Below the pieces are notes generated by a model. It was given only the letters and a program-made list of their open reading frames with translations. It did not search any database and was not told where the DNA came from. Below are positions 1 through 7,907 of a DNA stretch of 64,000 bases, piece after piece. Source of the stretch: Fusobacterium necrophorum subsp. necrophorum (lineage in GTDB: Bacteria > Fusobacteriota > Fusobacteriia > Fusobacteriales > Fusobacteriaceae). The stretch spans positions 2,542,001-2,606,000 of the forward strand of contig NZ_CP034842.1 of the NCBI RefSeq assembly GCF_004006635.1. Direction: 5' to 3'. Both the position numbers and the translations under genes were made by a program. Within the stretch, counting starts at the first letter, position 1, and the number at the start of each line of letters is the position of its first letter.

Positions 1-3000
1 AAGCATCCTCTCGAATTCCTGTTAAATGAAAAGAATCTTCTAAGCTATCTCTATTTTCTAATAAACTCTTAACCTTCTCAATATCTCGTATAGACAACTC
101 TTTTTCCGTTTTTCCTGTTTCTAAAGAAGCATATTTAATATACTCTGCCTCTTGCATTCTGGTGTCACGATATTGATAAGAGAAGTTGATTTTATCACTA
201 TGTCCAATATTTTTTCTACTTCCATCTAAAGTTACCTTACTACTTCCTTCTTTATGATGAGAATTTTCATAGCTAAAGTAAACATGATGTTGAATATCTC
301 CGTTCTTATGAAAATTGAATCCATAGACCTTATTATCAATATCCAATACTTTGGTGTCATGAAAATCATCAATCAAAATACGATCTTTTCCTGTCCGATA
401 AGATAAGCCCAAACTTTTGTCCCCCCAGCTATAAGAATATTGGAAGCTATTAGCTCCAATATCTTCTGTCGCCATTTTTGGAAATTGAAAATCAACCTTT
501 TGTCTTTCATATCCAAAAGAATGAGCTCCATATTGAACTCTTCCCCCATAATTTTCCATGGATAAGTCCCGATAGTTTCGGAATGTATTAACAACCCGAT
601 TGGTATATCTATCATCTTTTTCATAGAAAAAACTTATTTTCTTATTCCCATTTACTTGAAAATCCACTTTTTGTTTTAGAAATTCTCCTTTTTTATCAGA
701 AGGATGAATTGGATTTTTATCCAATCGATATTCTCCATAATATTCTGTATGAACGGCTTTTGTATCCCAAGAAAGTATATCTTTCATTTGATAACTATCT
801 TTTTTAGTATACAAATTTTGTGCCTTATCCTCTTCCTTTCTACCATTGTAGTTATATTTTTGCATATATATATCTAAGTTATTTCTAACTTTGACATCCT
901 CTTTTTCATAAAGACTTAATTCATGGTTGAATCCTAATCCATATCGCAAAGAACTTCCGTCACTATGTTGATACTCATCTTGACGTAAATCCGCTCGTAA
1001 TGCTACCTTTCCAAAAGAACCCAAAGAAATATTTTTCTTTTCAATATCAAAACCATAGAAAGAAGATTCCGATTTTATCCTATAAATCTTATCAAGACTA
1101 CCAGAAATTTCTCCTTCTCTTGTCCAAATTTCTTCTTTTTGTTTTCCAGCAAAAACATTAACATTAATATTATTTTCTTCTACAAGATTGATATTTCCTT
1201 TATTTTCTTTTATTTTTGCATACACTTTGTTATGAAATCTGTTATATTGTCGTAATCTATCATATCCCAGTTTTCTTGTATATACTTCTGGATTCACAGC
1301 AGTATTATCCATGATAACAATCTTTTCATTTTCTAATACATCCAATTTTTTTTCTTCAAATTTACTAGAAAAACTTGGTTTTATACGAAATTTCTCAAAT
1401 TCGTATTCCCCTAACCATAATATTCCTTGCTTCTGATTATAAATAGAATATTCCGAAACTTTTACTGGTGTATAATCAATTGGTAAATCCAATAAATTTC
1501 TTCGTTTTAGTGCCTGAGCATTTGACTCTGTTTCCCAAAGATGTAAGTCTCGCAATTTATCTCCTTTGATTTCATCATATTGTAAACCCAAGGTATGCTT
1601 CTTATCGAAAACAACAAAGCCATAATTTTCTCCTCGAGAACGGTCATATTTTTTCGTATATCCTGGAGTAATGTCATACAAATATTGATAATATCCTCCC
1701 ATTTTATATCGTTGATTATCTTGATATAAGGATATATTTGTATAAAGAGCATTGTCCCCTTTCTCCTCAAATACATTATCTTCAACATCATCATAAGTAG
1801 ATAAAGTATATAATTTCTTATCTGTTGTAAGCCTACTGGAAGCTTGAAAAGAAATATCCTTATTTTTTCCCATTCCATGTAAATCAGAATTTACAGAATA
1901 ATAACCTATATTTTTATCGAAATTCGGTCTTTTCAAATATACTCTTGTTCCTCGAATTCCAAATTTGTTATCAAATTCTTTATTTGCCTCGTATTTTGTA
2001 ATTAAATCATTTAAAGAAGATAACATACTTGTAGTGGCATTGATTCCTGAAATATGAAAATTTCCATATTCTCCATCATAATCATATTTGGTTTCTACAT
2101 GGTATCTTTTATGTTTTTGTTCATATTCTATGTCATTCATAGTATCTTTTTTCCCATGTACTTTTGAATGTATCAATAAATCTGTCACATTGACCTGTGC
2201 CATTCCATATTCTTTCGTATCATACCAAGTTTCTGAACGTCCAATTAAAAATCCCATATTATCTGCAAATTTAGGAGCAATTCCTCCTTTGAATTTACTG
2301 GAGCGATCTCCATACAAAATCCCCCAAGAAGCCTGCCAACCATAATAGTCTTTTTCATTCCAAGTTGGAAATAAAGGTACCTTTGAATTTTTCCGAATAT
2401 TCAATCGAAACCAAGGAAATTCTAAAGGTAAGACTTTACGCCTCCCCAAGTATAAATTACTGTCATAAATTGTCAATTGTTTATCTGGCTCAATGACCAT
2501 TTGTTTCGATAAAATATGATAGTCAATCTCATTAGGATTCGAAACATGATTAATAATTTTAAAATCTGTGGTCAACCAAGCTTTATCAATATATATTTTT
2601 TCTTTCTTATAAGAAATATGATCACTTCCAAAATAAATTCTATCATTGGGAGCTTCTGCTCCTGTCACAGGTGCCACTTCTAAATACCCAAAATTTTTAT
2701 AAAAGTGGGCTTCTTTTCCATCAGCAGCAGCTTCTCCTGCCTGTGATTCTATTTTTACTTTTCCAGTTTCATTGTCTATTTCTGCAATTATCCCATCTCG
2801 ATAGTAAGCTTTTCCTGCTTTGGCATCACGTTGCATTGTATGAACCTTCGTTTTGATATTTGATTGTTTTAATACAATTCCCTTTTGGGAAGTGATTGTA
2901 TTTGTATTTAAATCAATGTCAACTTCTTCTGCTCTTCCCTCTACTTCTTGGGCATAGGTAGCTGCGTTGATACTTAGTAACAAAAATAAAGCTAACAGGA

Positions 3001-3016
3001 TTCGCTTATCTTTCAT
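1..3016 (-). CDS. lptD: LptD-like outer-membrane LPS-assembly protein, partial (C-terminus off the left edge)
   Basis: Read by hand, this frame stays open from the ATG at 3016 to base 2, about 1,005 codons, with no stop. It begins with a typical signal peptide (KR, then a hydrophobic run, cleavage likely after TYA). A beta-rich segment of about 200 residues follows, like the OstA/LptA-type jellyroll domain, with motifs such as NTITSQKGIVLKQSN. After that comes a long stretch of alternating aromatic and polar strands typical of a large outer-membrane barrel. LptD inserts lipopolysaccharide into the outer leaflet, taking it from the LptA bridge. I see no cysteine in the visible part, so the disulfide-controlled folding of E. 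coli LptD should not apply. The ribosome site GAGGTAGGA precedes the ATG. The family call rests on architecture; the C-terminal barrel is not visible. Confidence 0.7.
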   Translation of the reverse strand, partial: MKDKRILLALFLLLSINAATYAQEVEGRAEEVDIDLNTNTITSQKGIVLKQSNIKTKVHTMQRDAKAGKAYYRDGIIAEIDNETGKVKIESQAGEAAADGKEAHFYKNFGYLEVAPVTGAEAPNDRIYFGSDHISYKKEKIYIDKAWLTTDFKIINHVSNPNEIDYHILSKQMVIEPDKQLTIYDSNLYLGRRKVLPLEFPWFRLNIRKNSKVPLFPTWNEKDYYGWQASWGILYGDRSSKFKGGIAPKFADNMGFLIGRSETWYDTKEYGMAQVNVTDLLIHSKVHGKKDTMNDIEYEQKHKRYHVETKYDYDGEYGNFHISGINATTSMLSSLNDLITKYEANKEFDNKFGIRGTRVYLKRPNFDKNIGYYSVNSDLHGMGKNKDISFQASSRLTTDKKLYTLSTYDDVEDNVFEEKGDNALYTNISLYQDNQRYKMGGYYQYLYDITPGYTKKYDRSRGENYGFVVFDKKHTLGLQYDEIKGDKLRDLHLWETESNAQALKRRNLLDLPIDYTPVKVSEYSIYNQKQGILWLGEYEFEKFRIKPSFSSKFEEKKLDVLENEKIVIMDNTAVNPEVYTRKLGYDRLRQYNRFHNKVYAKIKENKGNINLVEENNINVNVFAGKQKEEIWTREGEISGSLDKIYRIKSESSFYGFDIEKKNISLGSFGKVALRADLRQDEYQHSDGSSLRYGLGFNHELSLYEKEDVKVRNNLDIYMQKYNYNGRKEEDKAQNLYTKKDSYQMKDILSWDTKAVHTEYYGEYRLDKNPIHPSDKKGEFLKQKVDFQVNGNKKISFFYEKDDRYTNRVVNTFRNYRDLSMENYGGRVQYGAHSFGYERQKVDFQFPKMATEDIGANSFQYSYSWGDKSLGLSYRTGKDRILIDDFHDTKVLDIDNKVYGFNFHKNGDIQHHVYFSYENSHHKEGSSKVTLDGSRKNIGHSDKINFSYQYRDTRMQEAEYIKYASLETGKTEKELSIRDIEKVKSLLENRDSLEDSFHLTGIREDA

Positions 3017-3052
3017 GATTTCCTACCTCTCTTAATTTTTTATTCTTTTTTC

Positions 3053-3058
3053 ATTATA
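3053..3058 (-). promoter_or_regulatory. -10 element of the lptD-like gene promoter
   Basis: A perfect TATAAT (minus strand) lies about 37 bases before the ATG, just downstream of the thioredoxin terminator. The -35 region about 17 bases upstream is only T-rich and not a good match, so the promoter is inferred mainly from the -10. Confidence 0.45.
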
Positions 3059-3074
3059 TCATACAACTATATGA

Positions 3075-3102
3075 AAATAAAAGGACATTTTTCAATGTCC
3101 TT
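3075..3102 (-). terminator. Rho-independent terminator after the thioredoxin gene
   Basis: The arms AAGGACATT (3081-3089) and AATGTCCTT (3094-3102) form a perfect 9-bp stem with a 4-base loop. On the minus strand it is followed by TTTTATTTT. It starts 8 bases past the thioredoxin stop and separates that gene from the lptD-like gene. Confidence 0.75.
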
Positions 3103-3110
3103 CTCAAGCC

Positions 3111-3431
3111 CTACGGTAAAATTTTCTTTCTGATTTCTTCTTTCATCATTAACTTATCTAACTTCTTTACCTGTTCTATCAATTTGCCATGAGAATATAG
3201 TAAAATATTGGGAATGGTATCTATTCGAAATCGTTGCATCAATTTTGGATTTCTATCTACATCTACTAAACAAATGGTCAAATTTTCTTCCTGTGCCAAT
3301 TCTTCTAATATATGATTTACAAATTTACAAGGGCCACACCACTCAGCCCAAAAGTTAATCAACAGTCTTTCACTATTTCGTAATAAATCTTCTGAAAATG
3401 AACTCTCACTTAAATGAATCACTCTGCTCAA
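3111..3431 (-). CDS. Thioredoxin-family protein
   Basis: A small thioredoxin fold of 106 residues with the classical active site WAEWCGPCK and the cis-proline loop DTIPNILLY. It should act in the cytoplasm as a dithiol-disulfide reductase, since no signal peptide is present. The start is set at TTG 3431. AAAGGAGG lies 7 bases upstream of it, and a promoter -10 (3462-3467) falls inside the longer frame that begins at 3470, so the longer version would not be wholly transcribed. The sequence before the CGPC motif is shorter and less conserved than in housekeeping TrxA, so it may be a second, specialised thioredoxin. It is transcribed alone, with its own promoter and terminator. Confidence 0.85.
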   Translation of the reverse strand: MSRVIHLSESSFSEDLLRNSERLLINFWAEWCGPCKFVNHILEELAQEENLTICLVDVDRNPKLMQRFRIDTIPNILLYSHGKLIEQVKKLDKLMMKEEIRKKILP

Positions 3432-3461
3432 CGCCCTTCCTCCTTTGTATCTTTCTACTCC

Positions 3462-3489
3462 ATTGTACAATATATTAAGGAAGTTTCAA
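3462..3489 (-). promoter_or_regulatory. Thioredoxin gene promoter
   Basis: On the minus strand TTGAAA (3484-3489) and TACAAT (3462-3467) are separated by 16 bases. Predicted transcription start is near 3455, leaving a leader of about 25 bases with AAAGGAGG before the TTG start at 3431. Confidence 0.6.
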
Positions 3490-3533
3490 GTTTTTTTCAT
3501 TTTCTCATTTATTTTTTATAAATTCGTTCCATT

Positions 3534-4202
3534 TTAAACTCTTTCTTTCGACTTTTCAGCTTGTGACTTACATACATACATCGGCTCTAAGGTATATAAG
3601 TTATCTTCTTCCTGAGATACTGCTTGTTTTGCAAAATAAATCGCCCTTGTGACAGAATGTTCTTCCAAAATTATAATTGCTTTCTCCCCATAACTTTCTA
3701 AAATTAATTTCTGATATGCCAAAGCTCCGTCTCCAATAAAGTAATTGATTGACTCTCCTTTATATTCCTCCAAAACATCTTTTAGCTTCCCATCTTTTGC
3801 TTCACATAGAGCCGTTCCCCCATCAAATACCTGATAATAAACTCTTTCCTTTCTGGCATCCAACAGAGAAAAAATTCTGCCCTTTCCTTGAATCGAGCCT
3901 GCTAAAGCCTCCAAACCTGAAATTCCTACGATGGAAATGTTCTTCCCAATCGCCAAGCCTTTTGCAATCGCCATTCCCACTCGAATTCCCGTAAAAGAGC
4001 CCGGTCCGATTCCTACCGCAATTCTCTCTACATCTTCTACTGTCTTTTCTGCAAAAGAAAATAAGCGATCTATCATAGGTAAAATGATATGGGAATGATT
4101 CTTAGAGACAGTAACATTTATTTCTCCCAACACTCCCTTCTCACTATCATATAAAGCCACACTGCACAACTTCGTTGACGTATCAATTCCCAAAATTAAC
4201 AT
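3534..4202 (-). CDS. tsaB: tRNA threonylcarbamoyladenosine biosynthesis protein TsaB
   Basis: A 222-residue protein of the ASKHA fold. It starts MLILGIDTSTK, has the nucleotide-fold signature GIGPGSFTGIRVGMAIAKGLA, and is of normal TsaB length. TsaB is the scaffold partner of TsaD in making the t6A modification at A37 of ANN-decoding tRNAs. The frame is open 10 codons further upstream, but ATG 4202 gives the conserved family N-terminus and has AAGGAG about 10 bases before it. It overlaps the end of tsaE by 20 bases, so the two are translationally linked; they need each other in the same complex. TsaC and TsaD are not in this window. Confidence 0.93.
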   Translation of the reverse strand: MLILGIDTSTKLCSVALYDSEKGVLGEINVTVSKNHSHIILPMIDRLFSFAEKTVEDVERIAVGIGPGSFTGIRVGMAIAKGLAIGKNISIVGISGLEALAGSIQGKGRIFSLLDARKERVYYQVFDGGTALCEAKDGKLKDVLEEYKGESINYFIGDGALAYQKLILESYGEKAIIILEEHSVTRAIYFAKQAVSQEEDNLYTLEPMYVCKSQAEKSKERV

Positions 4203-4650
4203 AATCGAATAACTCCTTCTCCTTTGCTTCATTTCCTACATAATGAAGTTCCACTTCTCTTTCCTCTTCTTTTTCCGTATATTTCAGTTCTAATCGAATA
4301 TATTCCTCCGGAAGTTCGCTTTCCACGATATTTGCCCATTCCATTAAGATAATACCCTTTTCCCGTAAATAATCTTCATAACCGACTTCATACAATTCTT
4401 CCGCTTCTGTCAGACGGTACACATCAAAATGATACAAAGGCAATCGTCCGCTTCGATAGTCCAAAACATAATTAAAAGTTGGACTTTTCAAATTTTCTTT
4501 GATCCCCAATGCCTTTGCAAAACGCTGTGTAAAATGTGTTTTTCCCGTTCCCAACTCTCCTATCAAAGCAATAAAAGTATTTTCTTTTGCATACTGTGCC
4601 AAGACATCCGCCAGCAAATCCACCTCTTGAAACTTTAGTCGTTTTCTCAT
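4183..4650 (-). CDS. tsaE: tRNA threonylcarbamoyladenosine biosynthesis ATPase TsaE
   Basis: A 155-residue P-loop ATPase with Walker A GELGTGKT at about residues 32-39, the family motif SPTFNYV, the HFDVYRL segment, and the Walker B-like IILMEWAN. TsaE binds the TsaB-TsaD complex and its ATP hydrolysis resets the complex between rounds of t6A synthesis. The gene lies 9 bases after rfaE2 and overlaps tsaB, all on the minus strand. Length and motifs are normal for the family. Confidence 0.94.
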   Translation of the reverse strand: MRKRLKFQEVDLLADVLAQYAKENTFIALIGELGTGKTHFTQRFAKALGIKENLKSPTFNYVLDYRSGRLPLYHFDVYRLTEAEELYEVGYEDYLREKGIILMEWANIVESELPEEYIRLELKYTEKEEEREVELHYVGNEAKEKELFDYVNFGN

Positions 4651-4659
4651 TCACATCCC

Positions 4660-5124
4660 TCATTTTTTTTGTATCTTTTTTACAATATTGGTTGTGGATT
4701 TTCCTTCCACAAAACGTAATATTTGAACTTTGCCTCCATGTTTTTCCACTATTTTAGTCTCCGGGAGCTCTTCCTTGGTATAATCTCCTCCTTTGACATG
4801 AATGGACGGTTTCAATTCTTCCAACAATTCTATAGGAGTATCCTCTTCAAATAACACTGTATAATCAACCGCTGCAAGTCCGCACAACATCTCGGCTCTA
4901 TCTTCTTCTGAATTGACAGGTCTATCTTTTCCCTTCAGTCTCTTCACGGAAAGATCGGAATTTACTCCCACAATGAGAATATCCCCCTGTCGTTTTGCTT
5001 CCTGTAAATATCGTAAATGTCCTACATGTAAAATATCAAAACAACCATTCGTAAATACCACAACTTTTCCTTGCTTTTTTGCTTCTTCTACTATAATCCT
5101 CGCCAATTTTCTATTTAAAATCAT
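4660..5124 (-). CDS. rfaE2: D-glycero-beta-D-manno-heptose 1-phosphate adenylyltransferase (RfaE2/HldE C-terminal type)
   Basis: A cytidylyltransferase-fold enzyme of 154 residues with the nucleotide-binding motif CFDILHVGH and the closing STTNIV motif. It activates heptose 1-phosphate with ATP to ADP-heptose for the LPS inner core. In E. coli this activity is the C-terminal half of the fused HldE; here it is a stand-alone protein and no kinase half is nearby. Start is ATG 5124, which forms an ATGA overlap with the stop of the upstream nudix gene. A longer open frame reaches 5184 but would overlap the nudix gene deeply and gives no conserved sequence. Confidence 0.9.
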   Translation of the reverse strand: MILNRKLARIIVEEAKKQGKVVVFTNGCFDILHVGHLRYLQEAKRQGDILIVGVNSDLSVKRLKGKDRPVNSEEDRAEMLCGLAAVDYTVLFEEDTPIELLEELKPSIHVKGGDYTKEELPETKIVEKHGGKVQILRFVEGKSTTNIVKKIQKK

Positions 5125-5717
5125 CTCTTTCCCTTCTTTTTTCCACGAATCCATGCCAATAAAATTTCTGCAGTAATCCCCCAAATGACTTCTCCTTCAT
5201 AAAAATAGAAATATAAATTTCTTTCATAATAAGGCCATGTATCCCAATAACGACTCGGTAAACCATAAGCTCGCACATCAAATTTCGGAATATTTTTCAG
5301 TTCTGCAATTTCACGTACAGGTTCTGTCGTTTCCAAATAGGATAAGGGTAAAAAAATTAAATATTCCACTTCCTCCTTATTGTATCGAAATTCTTCTTTT
5401 TTTTCTATTGTTAACTTACAAAGATGTACATCCAGCAATAAATCAAAAATTCCAACTAAAGTCCCTGCATAACCAATATATTCTATTTTTTCTTTCAAAA
5501 TTCCAAGTTCTTCTGAAGTTTCTCGAATCGCTGTCATTTTAAAGTCAACATCTCGAAGATCTCGTTTCCCACCCGGTAAAGAAATCTCTCCTCCCTGTCG
5601 TATTCCATTGGCTCTTTTTTCTAAAACAATATACTGCTCTCCATCTTCTTCATACAAACAAATCATGACTGCTGCACATTTGTATTTTCCGACATGAAGC
5701 ACATTTTGTATCTGCAC
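5121..5717 (-). CDS. NUDIX hydrolase, CoA-pyrophosphatase-like
   Basis: A 198-residue nudix protein. The segment from about residue 33 onward (KRANGIRQGGEISLPGG, then a nudix box with RETSEELG) follows the CoA-pyrophosphatase (NudL/PCD1) pattern. That includes the R..G.....G..SLPGG signature and one extra residue inside the nudix box; the first acidic position is Asp rather than Glu. Such enzymes split CoA or oxidised CoA into 4'-phosphopantetheine and 3',5'-ADP. The start is GTG 5717 with GGAGG 6 bases upstream. It is first in a four-gene operon with rfaE2, tsaE and tsaB. Substrate is inferred from family resemblance only. Confidence 0.85.
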   Translation of the reverse strand: MQIQNVLHVGKYKCAAVMICLYEEDGEQYIVLEKRANGIRQGGEISLPGGKRDLRDVDFKMTAIRETSEELGILKEKIEYIGYAGTLVGIFDLLLDVHLCKLTIEKKEEFRYNKEEVEYLIFLPLSYLETTEPVREIAELKNIPKFDVRAYGLPSRYWDTWPYYERNLYFYFYEGEVIWGITAEILLAWIRGKKKGKR

Positions 5718-5882
5718 GATTGTCCTCCCAACTTTATGATCTTCGCTCTTTTACTCGAAATTATTTTTTAAAATTACGATATTGAGGTCTTTCTAAAATA
5801 CCTAATTCTACCTTCTTCTCAGTAAATGAAAAATTTTAAAACAATTTCTTTTTTCCATTTATCTCTTTTATCTTTATTTAAT

Positions 5883-5888
5883 ATTATA
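5883..5888 (-). promoter_or_regulatory. -10 element of the nudix-rfaE2-tsaE-tsaB operon promoter
   Basis: A perfect TATAAT on the minus strand within GTGATATAATATT. No good -35 is visible. The predicted leader before the GTG start at 5717 is long, about 160 bases. Confidence 0.4.
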
Positions 5889-6117
5889 TCACAGAAAAAG
5901 AAAAAGGATGTTAAAAATTCCTTTCAGAATTTCATATTCTATTTTTCATCCATTTTTTCTCATTTATTTTCACTCATTTCCTATAAATATTAAAAATACA
6001 TATGGCACTCTTACAAAGGAAGAAAAAGAAGAATCCTTTTTCCTTTTATGTCAACTCTATGTTAGAAAATTTTCAAATAAATCCTTTCATATGCCCCAAT
6101 TGCCATATCCCCATGAG

Positions 6118-6155
6118 AAAAAAAGAGCTGGATTTCTAATAAAATCCAACTCTTT
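6118..6155 (-). terminator. Rho-independent terminator after the AAA/nuclease pair
   Basis: The arms 6121-6135 and 6142-6155 pair as AAAGAG-C-TGGATTT with AAATCCA-A-CTCTTT, one internal mismatch. On the minus strand a run of seven T follows. It lies about 65 bases past the stop of the second gene. Confidence 0.8.
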
Positions 6156-6221
6156 CTCTTGTGATTCTCTTTCGCAGCCAACCCGTTCCATTTATTGGAT
6201 GCCTTCCCTTTTTCTTCCCTC

Positions 6222-7871
6222 TCAAGTTTTCTTTTGTGAAAGATAGTTTACACGCACTTTTTTCCCACAAAAAGCAAGTCCTAAAGCCAAGACTTTAGAA
6301 ATTCCTCTTTGTCTCATTTCGGTATCGTATTTCTTTTCTTGGATTTGTTCCAAAGCTTCCTTCGCTTTCTCTTCCAATTCTTCTTCTGTTTTTGCAACTT
6401 TACACTCCAAGATAAAGCCGGTCTTTCTCTTATCCTTCGGTTCTATCGAAATATCGTATCTTCCATAACCACTTTCCAAGTTAGAACGGATTTCATATTC
6501 TTTCGATAAGGATAAAATCATCCCCAAGACTAGATTATGATAATACTTTTCCTCTTGACCACCATCATAATAGCTGACATTGCTTCGCAAAATCTCTTGC
6601 AATTTCTTTTCAAAGATCGCAAGTTCTTCTTGCTTGAAAGCAGACATCATATCTTGAAAGTAATCCACTCCTCCTAAAAAACGATTTAAAAAACTCTTTT
6701 CAAAAAATTGATAAATTTCTTGATTCGGTATTTTCAACGCATAGCGATGATTCCCCATATTTTTTTCTATCTTTAAATAACCGCTGTGCACCAACAATTG
6801 CCAAATCTCTTGTGGATTTTTTAATTCTTGAAAGCTAAAAGAATACTCCAAAGTCTTTTGAATTTCTTTGCCTTGAAACACTGCCTGTAACTCTTCAAAA
6901 AGATTTCGATTCGCTTGCTCTAATACATCATAGATTAAGAAGTTATTGGAAGTGTTCACCCAATAGGCTTCCAATTTTTGATGGGAAATATAGTTAAGAA
7001 TTGACCATGGATTATAAATCTCTGTCTTTCCAAAGCGGTATCCATCATACCACTCTTTCACTTCTTCCATTTTGTAATCCAAACCATAATCGTTTAAAGC
7101 CCTCTCTACTTCCTGTTCCGTTAAGCCGAAATAAGAGCTGTATCTCTCATCCAAAACACTATAGACTGCTAAATTATTTAAACCGGAGAAGATCCCTTCC
7201 TTTGCCACTCGCAAGATTCCTGTCATCACTCCCATTTGTAAGTATTCGTTATCTTTTAAGGCTGCACTGTAAAAATTACGGAAGAAAGAAATCGCTTCCT
7301 CATAGTAGCCATGTTCATACGCAGATACAATCGGAGTATCATATTCGTCTATAAGAATAACAACTTTTCGCTTGTAATGATAATACAAATACTTGGTGAA
7401 AGCCTTTAAGCTATCTTCATAATTTGCAGTTTCTTCCATAGAAAGAATCCTATCAAAATCTTTTTGATCTATGCGATTTAAACAGTCATATATATCAAGA
7501 TGTTTATTATACAATTCTTTCATTTGATATTTCCATTTTAACAAACAGTCTTTCCATGACTTGTTCTTTAAATCCTTAAACGAAAGAAAAACCACAGGAT
7601 ATTTCCCTTGTTCTACCATATAGGGAGAATGTTCTATCTCCAAGCCTTGAAAGAGTTTTGCATTTTCTTCTTGATTTTGAATATCAAAAAAGTATTGTAA
7701 CATCGACATATTCAAGGTCTTTCCAAAACGACGTGGTCTGGTGAATAATTTGACTTCTGCTCCATCTTTCATAATCTCTTCTATAAAAGATGTTTTATCC
7801 ATATATAAATACTGTCCTTGAATGGCTTTTTGAAAATCTGCAACTCCTAAGGGAAGTTTTTTTCTTTCCAA
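6222..7871 (-). CDS. AAA-ATPase-like / PD-(D/E)XK nuclease-like protein (DUF1703 family), copy A
   Basis: A 549-residue protein of the AAA-ATPase_like plus PDDEXK_9 (DUF1703) family. A variant Walker A RPRRFGKT lies at residues 45-52 and a Walker B ending LIDEYDTPI at about 170-180. A C-terminal nuclease-like motif has Asp in GRYDISI and ECK in FILECKV (about 468-487). The cellular role of the family is not established; many copies occur in anaerobes such as Bacteroides and Fusobacterium. Start is TTG 7871, with AGAGG 8 bases upstream, matching the start context of copy B; an open extension to ATG 7904 exists. The last two thirds are almost identical to copy B, while residues about 110-174 and the first 40 differ completely. 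Second gene of a two-gene operon. Confidence 0.85.
   Translation of the reverse strand: MERKKLPLGVADFQKAIQGQYLYMDKTSFIEEIMKDGAEVKLFTRPRRFGKTLNMSMLQYFFDIQNQEENAKLFQGLEIEHSPYMVEQGKYPVVFLSFKDLKNKSWKDCLLKWKYQMKELYNKHLDIYDCLNRIDQKDFDRILSMEETANYEDSLKAFTKYLYYHYKRKVVILIDEYDTPIVSAYEHGYYEEAISFFRNFYSAALKDNEYLQMGVMTGILRVAKEGIFSGLNNLAVYSVLDERYSSYFGLTEQEVERALNDYGLDYKMEEVKEWYDGYRFGKTEIYNPWSILNYISHQKLEAYWVNTSNNFLIYDVLEQANRNLFEELQAVFQGKEIQKTLEYSFSFQELKNPQEIWQLLVHSGYLKIEKNMGNHRYALKIPNQEIYQFFEKSFLNRFLGGVDYFQDMMSAFKQEELAIFEKKLQEILRSNVSYYDGGQEEKYYHNLVLGMILSLSKEYEIRSNLESGYGRYDISIEPKDKRKTGFILECKVAKTEEELEEKAKEALEQIQEKKYDTEMRQRGISKVLALGLAFCGKKVRVNYLSQKKT
6256..7349. repeat. Direct repeat block 1, copy in gene A
   Basis: About 1,094 bp that recur at 7933-9026 with an offset of 1,677. 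By eye I find one substitution, at about 6429 (C against T). The block covers the C-terminal two thirds of the AAA/nuclease protein. It ends sharply at the Walker B segment on one side and in the last ten or so codons on the other. Confidence 0.9.
7573..7748. repeat. Direct repeat block 2, copy in gene A
   Basis: About 176 bp that recur at 9253-9428 with an offset of 1,680 and two substitutions. It covers the Walker A region. Between blocks 1 and 2 the two copies share no obvious DNA similarity over about 225 bp. Confidence 0.9.
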
Positions 7872-7907
7872 TGCAAACACCTCTCTTTCATCTTCTTCTT
7901 CCATATT

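Larger units (their letters stand above)
5718..6221. other. 504-base intergenic region between the AAA/nuclease pair and the nudix operon
   Basis: It holds a terminator hairpin for the AAA/nuclease genes (6118-6155), a TATAAT for the nudix operon (5883-5888), and about 160 bases of AT-rich leader without recognisable riboswitch structure. A 112-codon plus-strand frame (5908-6246) runs through the terminator and has no plausible protein features. The stretch 5900-6110 may be decayed coding sequence, but I cannot identify it. Confidence 0.6.

Noticed and set aside
5908-6246. 112-codon plus-strand frame in the intergenic region
   Set aside because: It runs through a terminator hairpin and into the 3' end of the opposite gene, and has low-complexity composition without a ribosome site.
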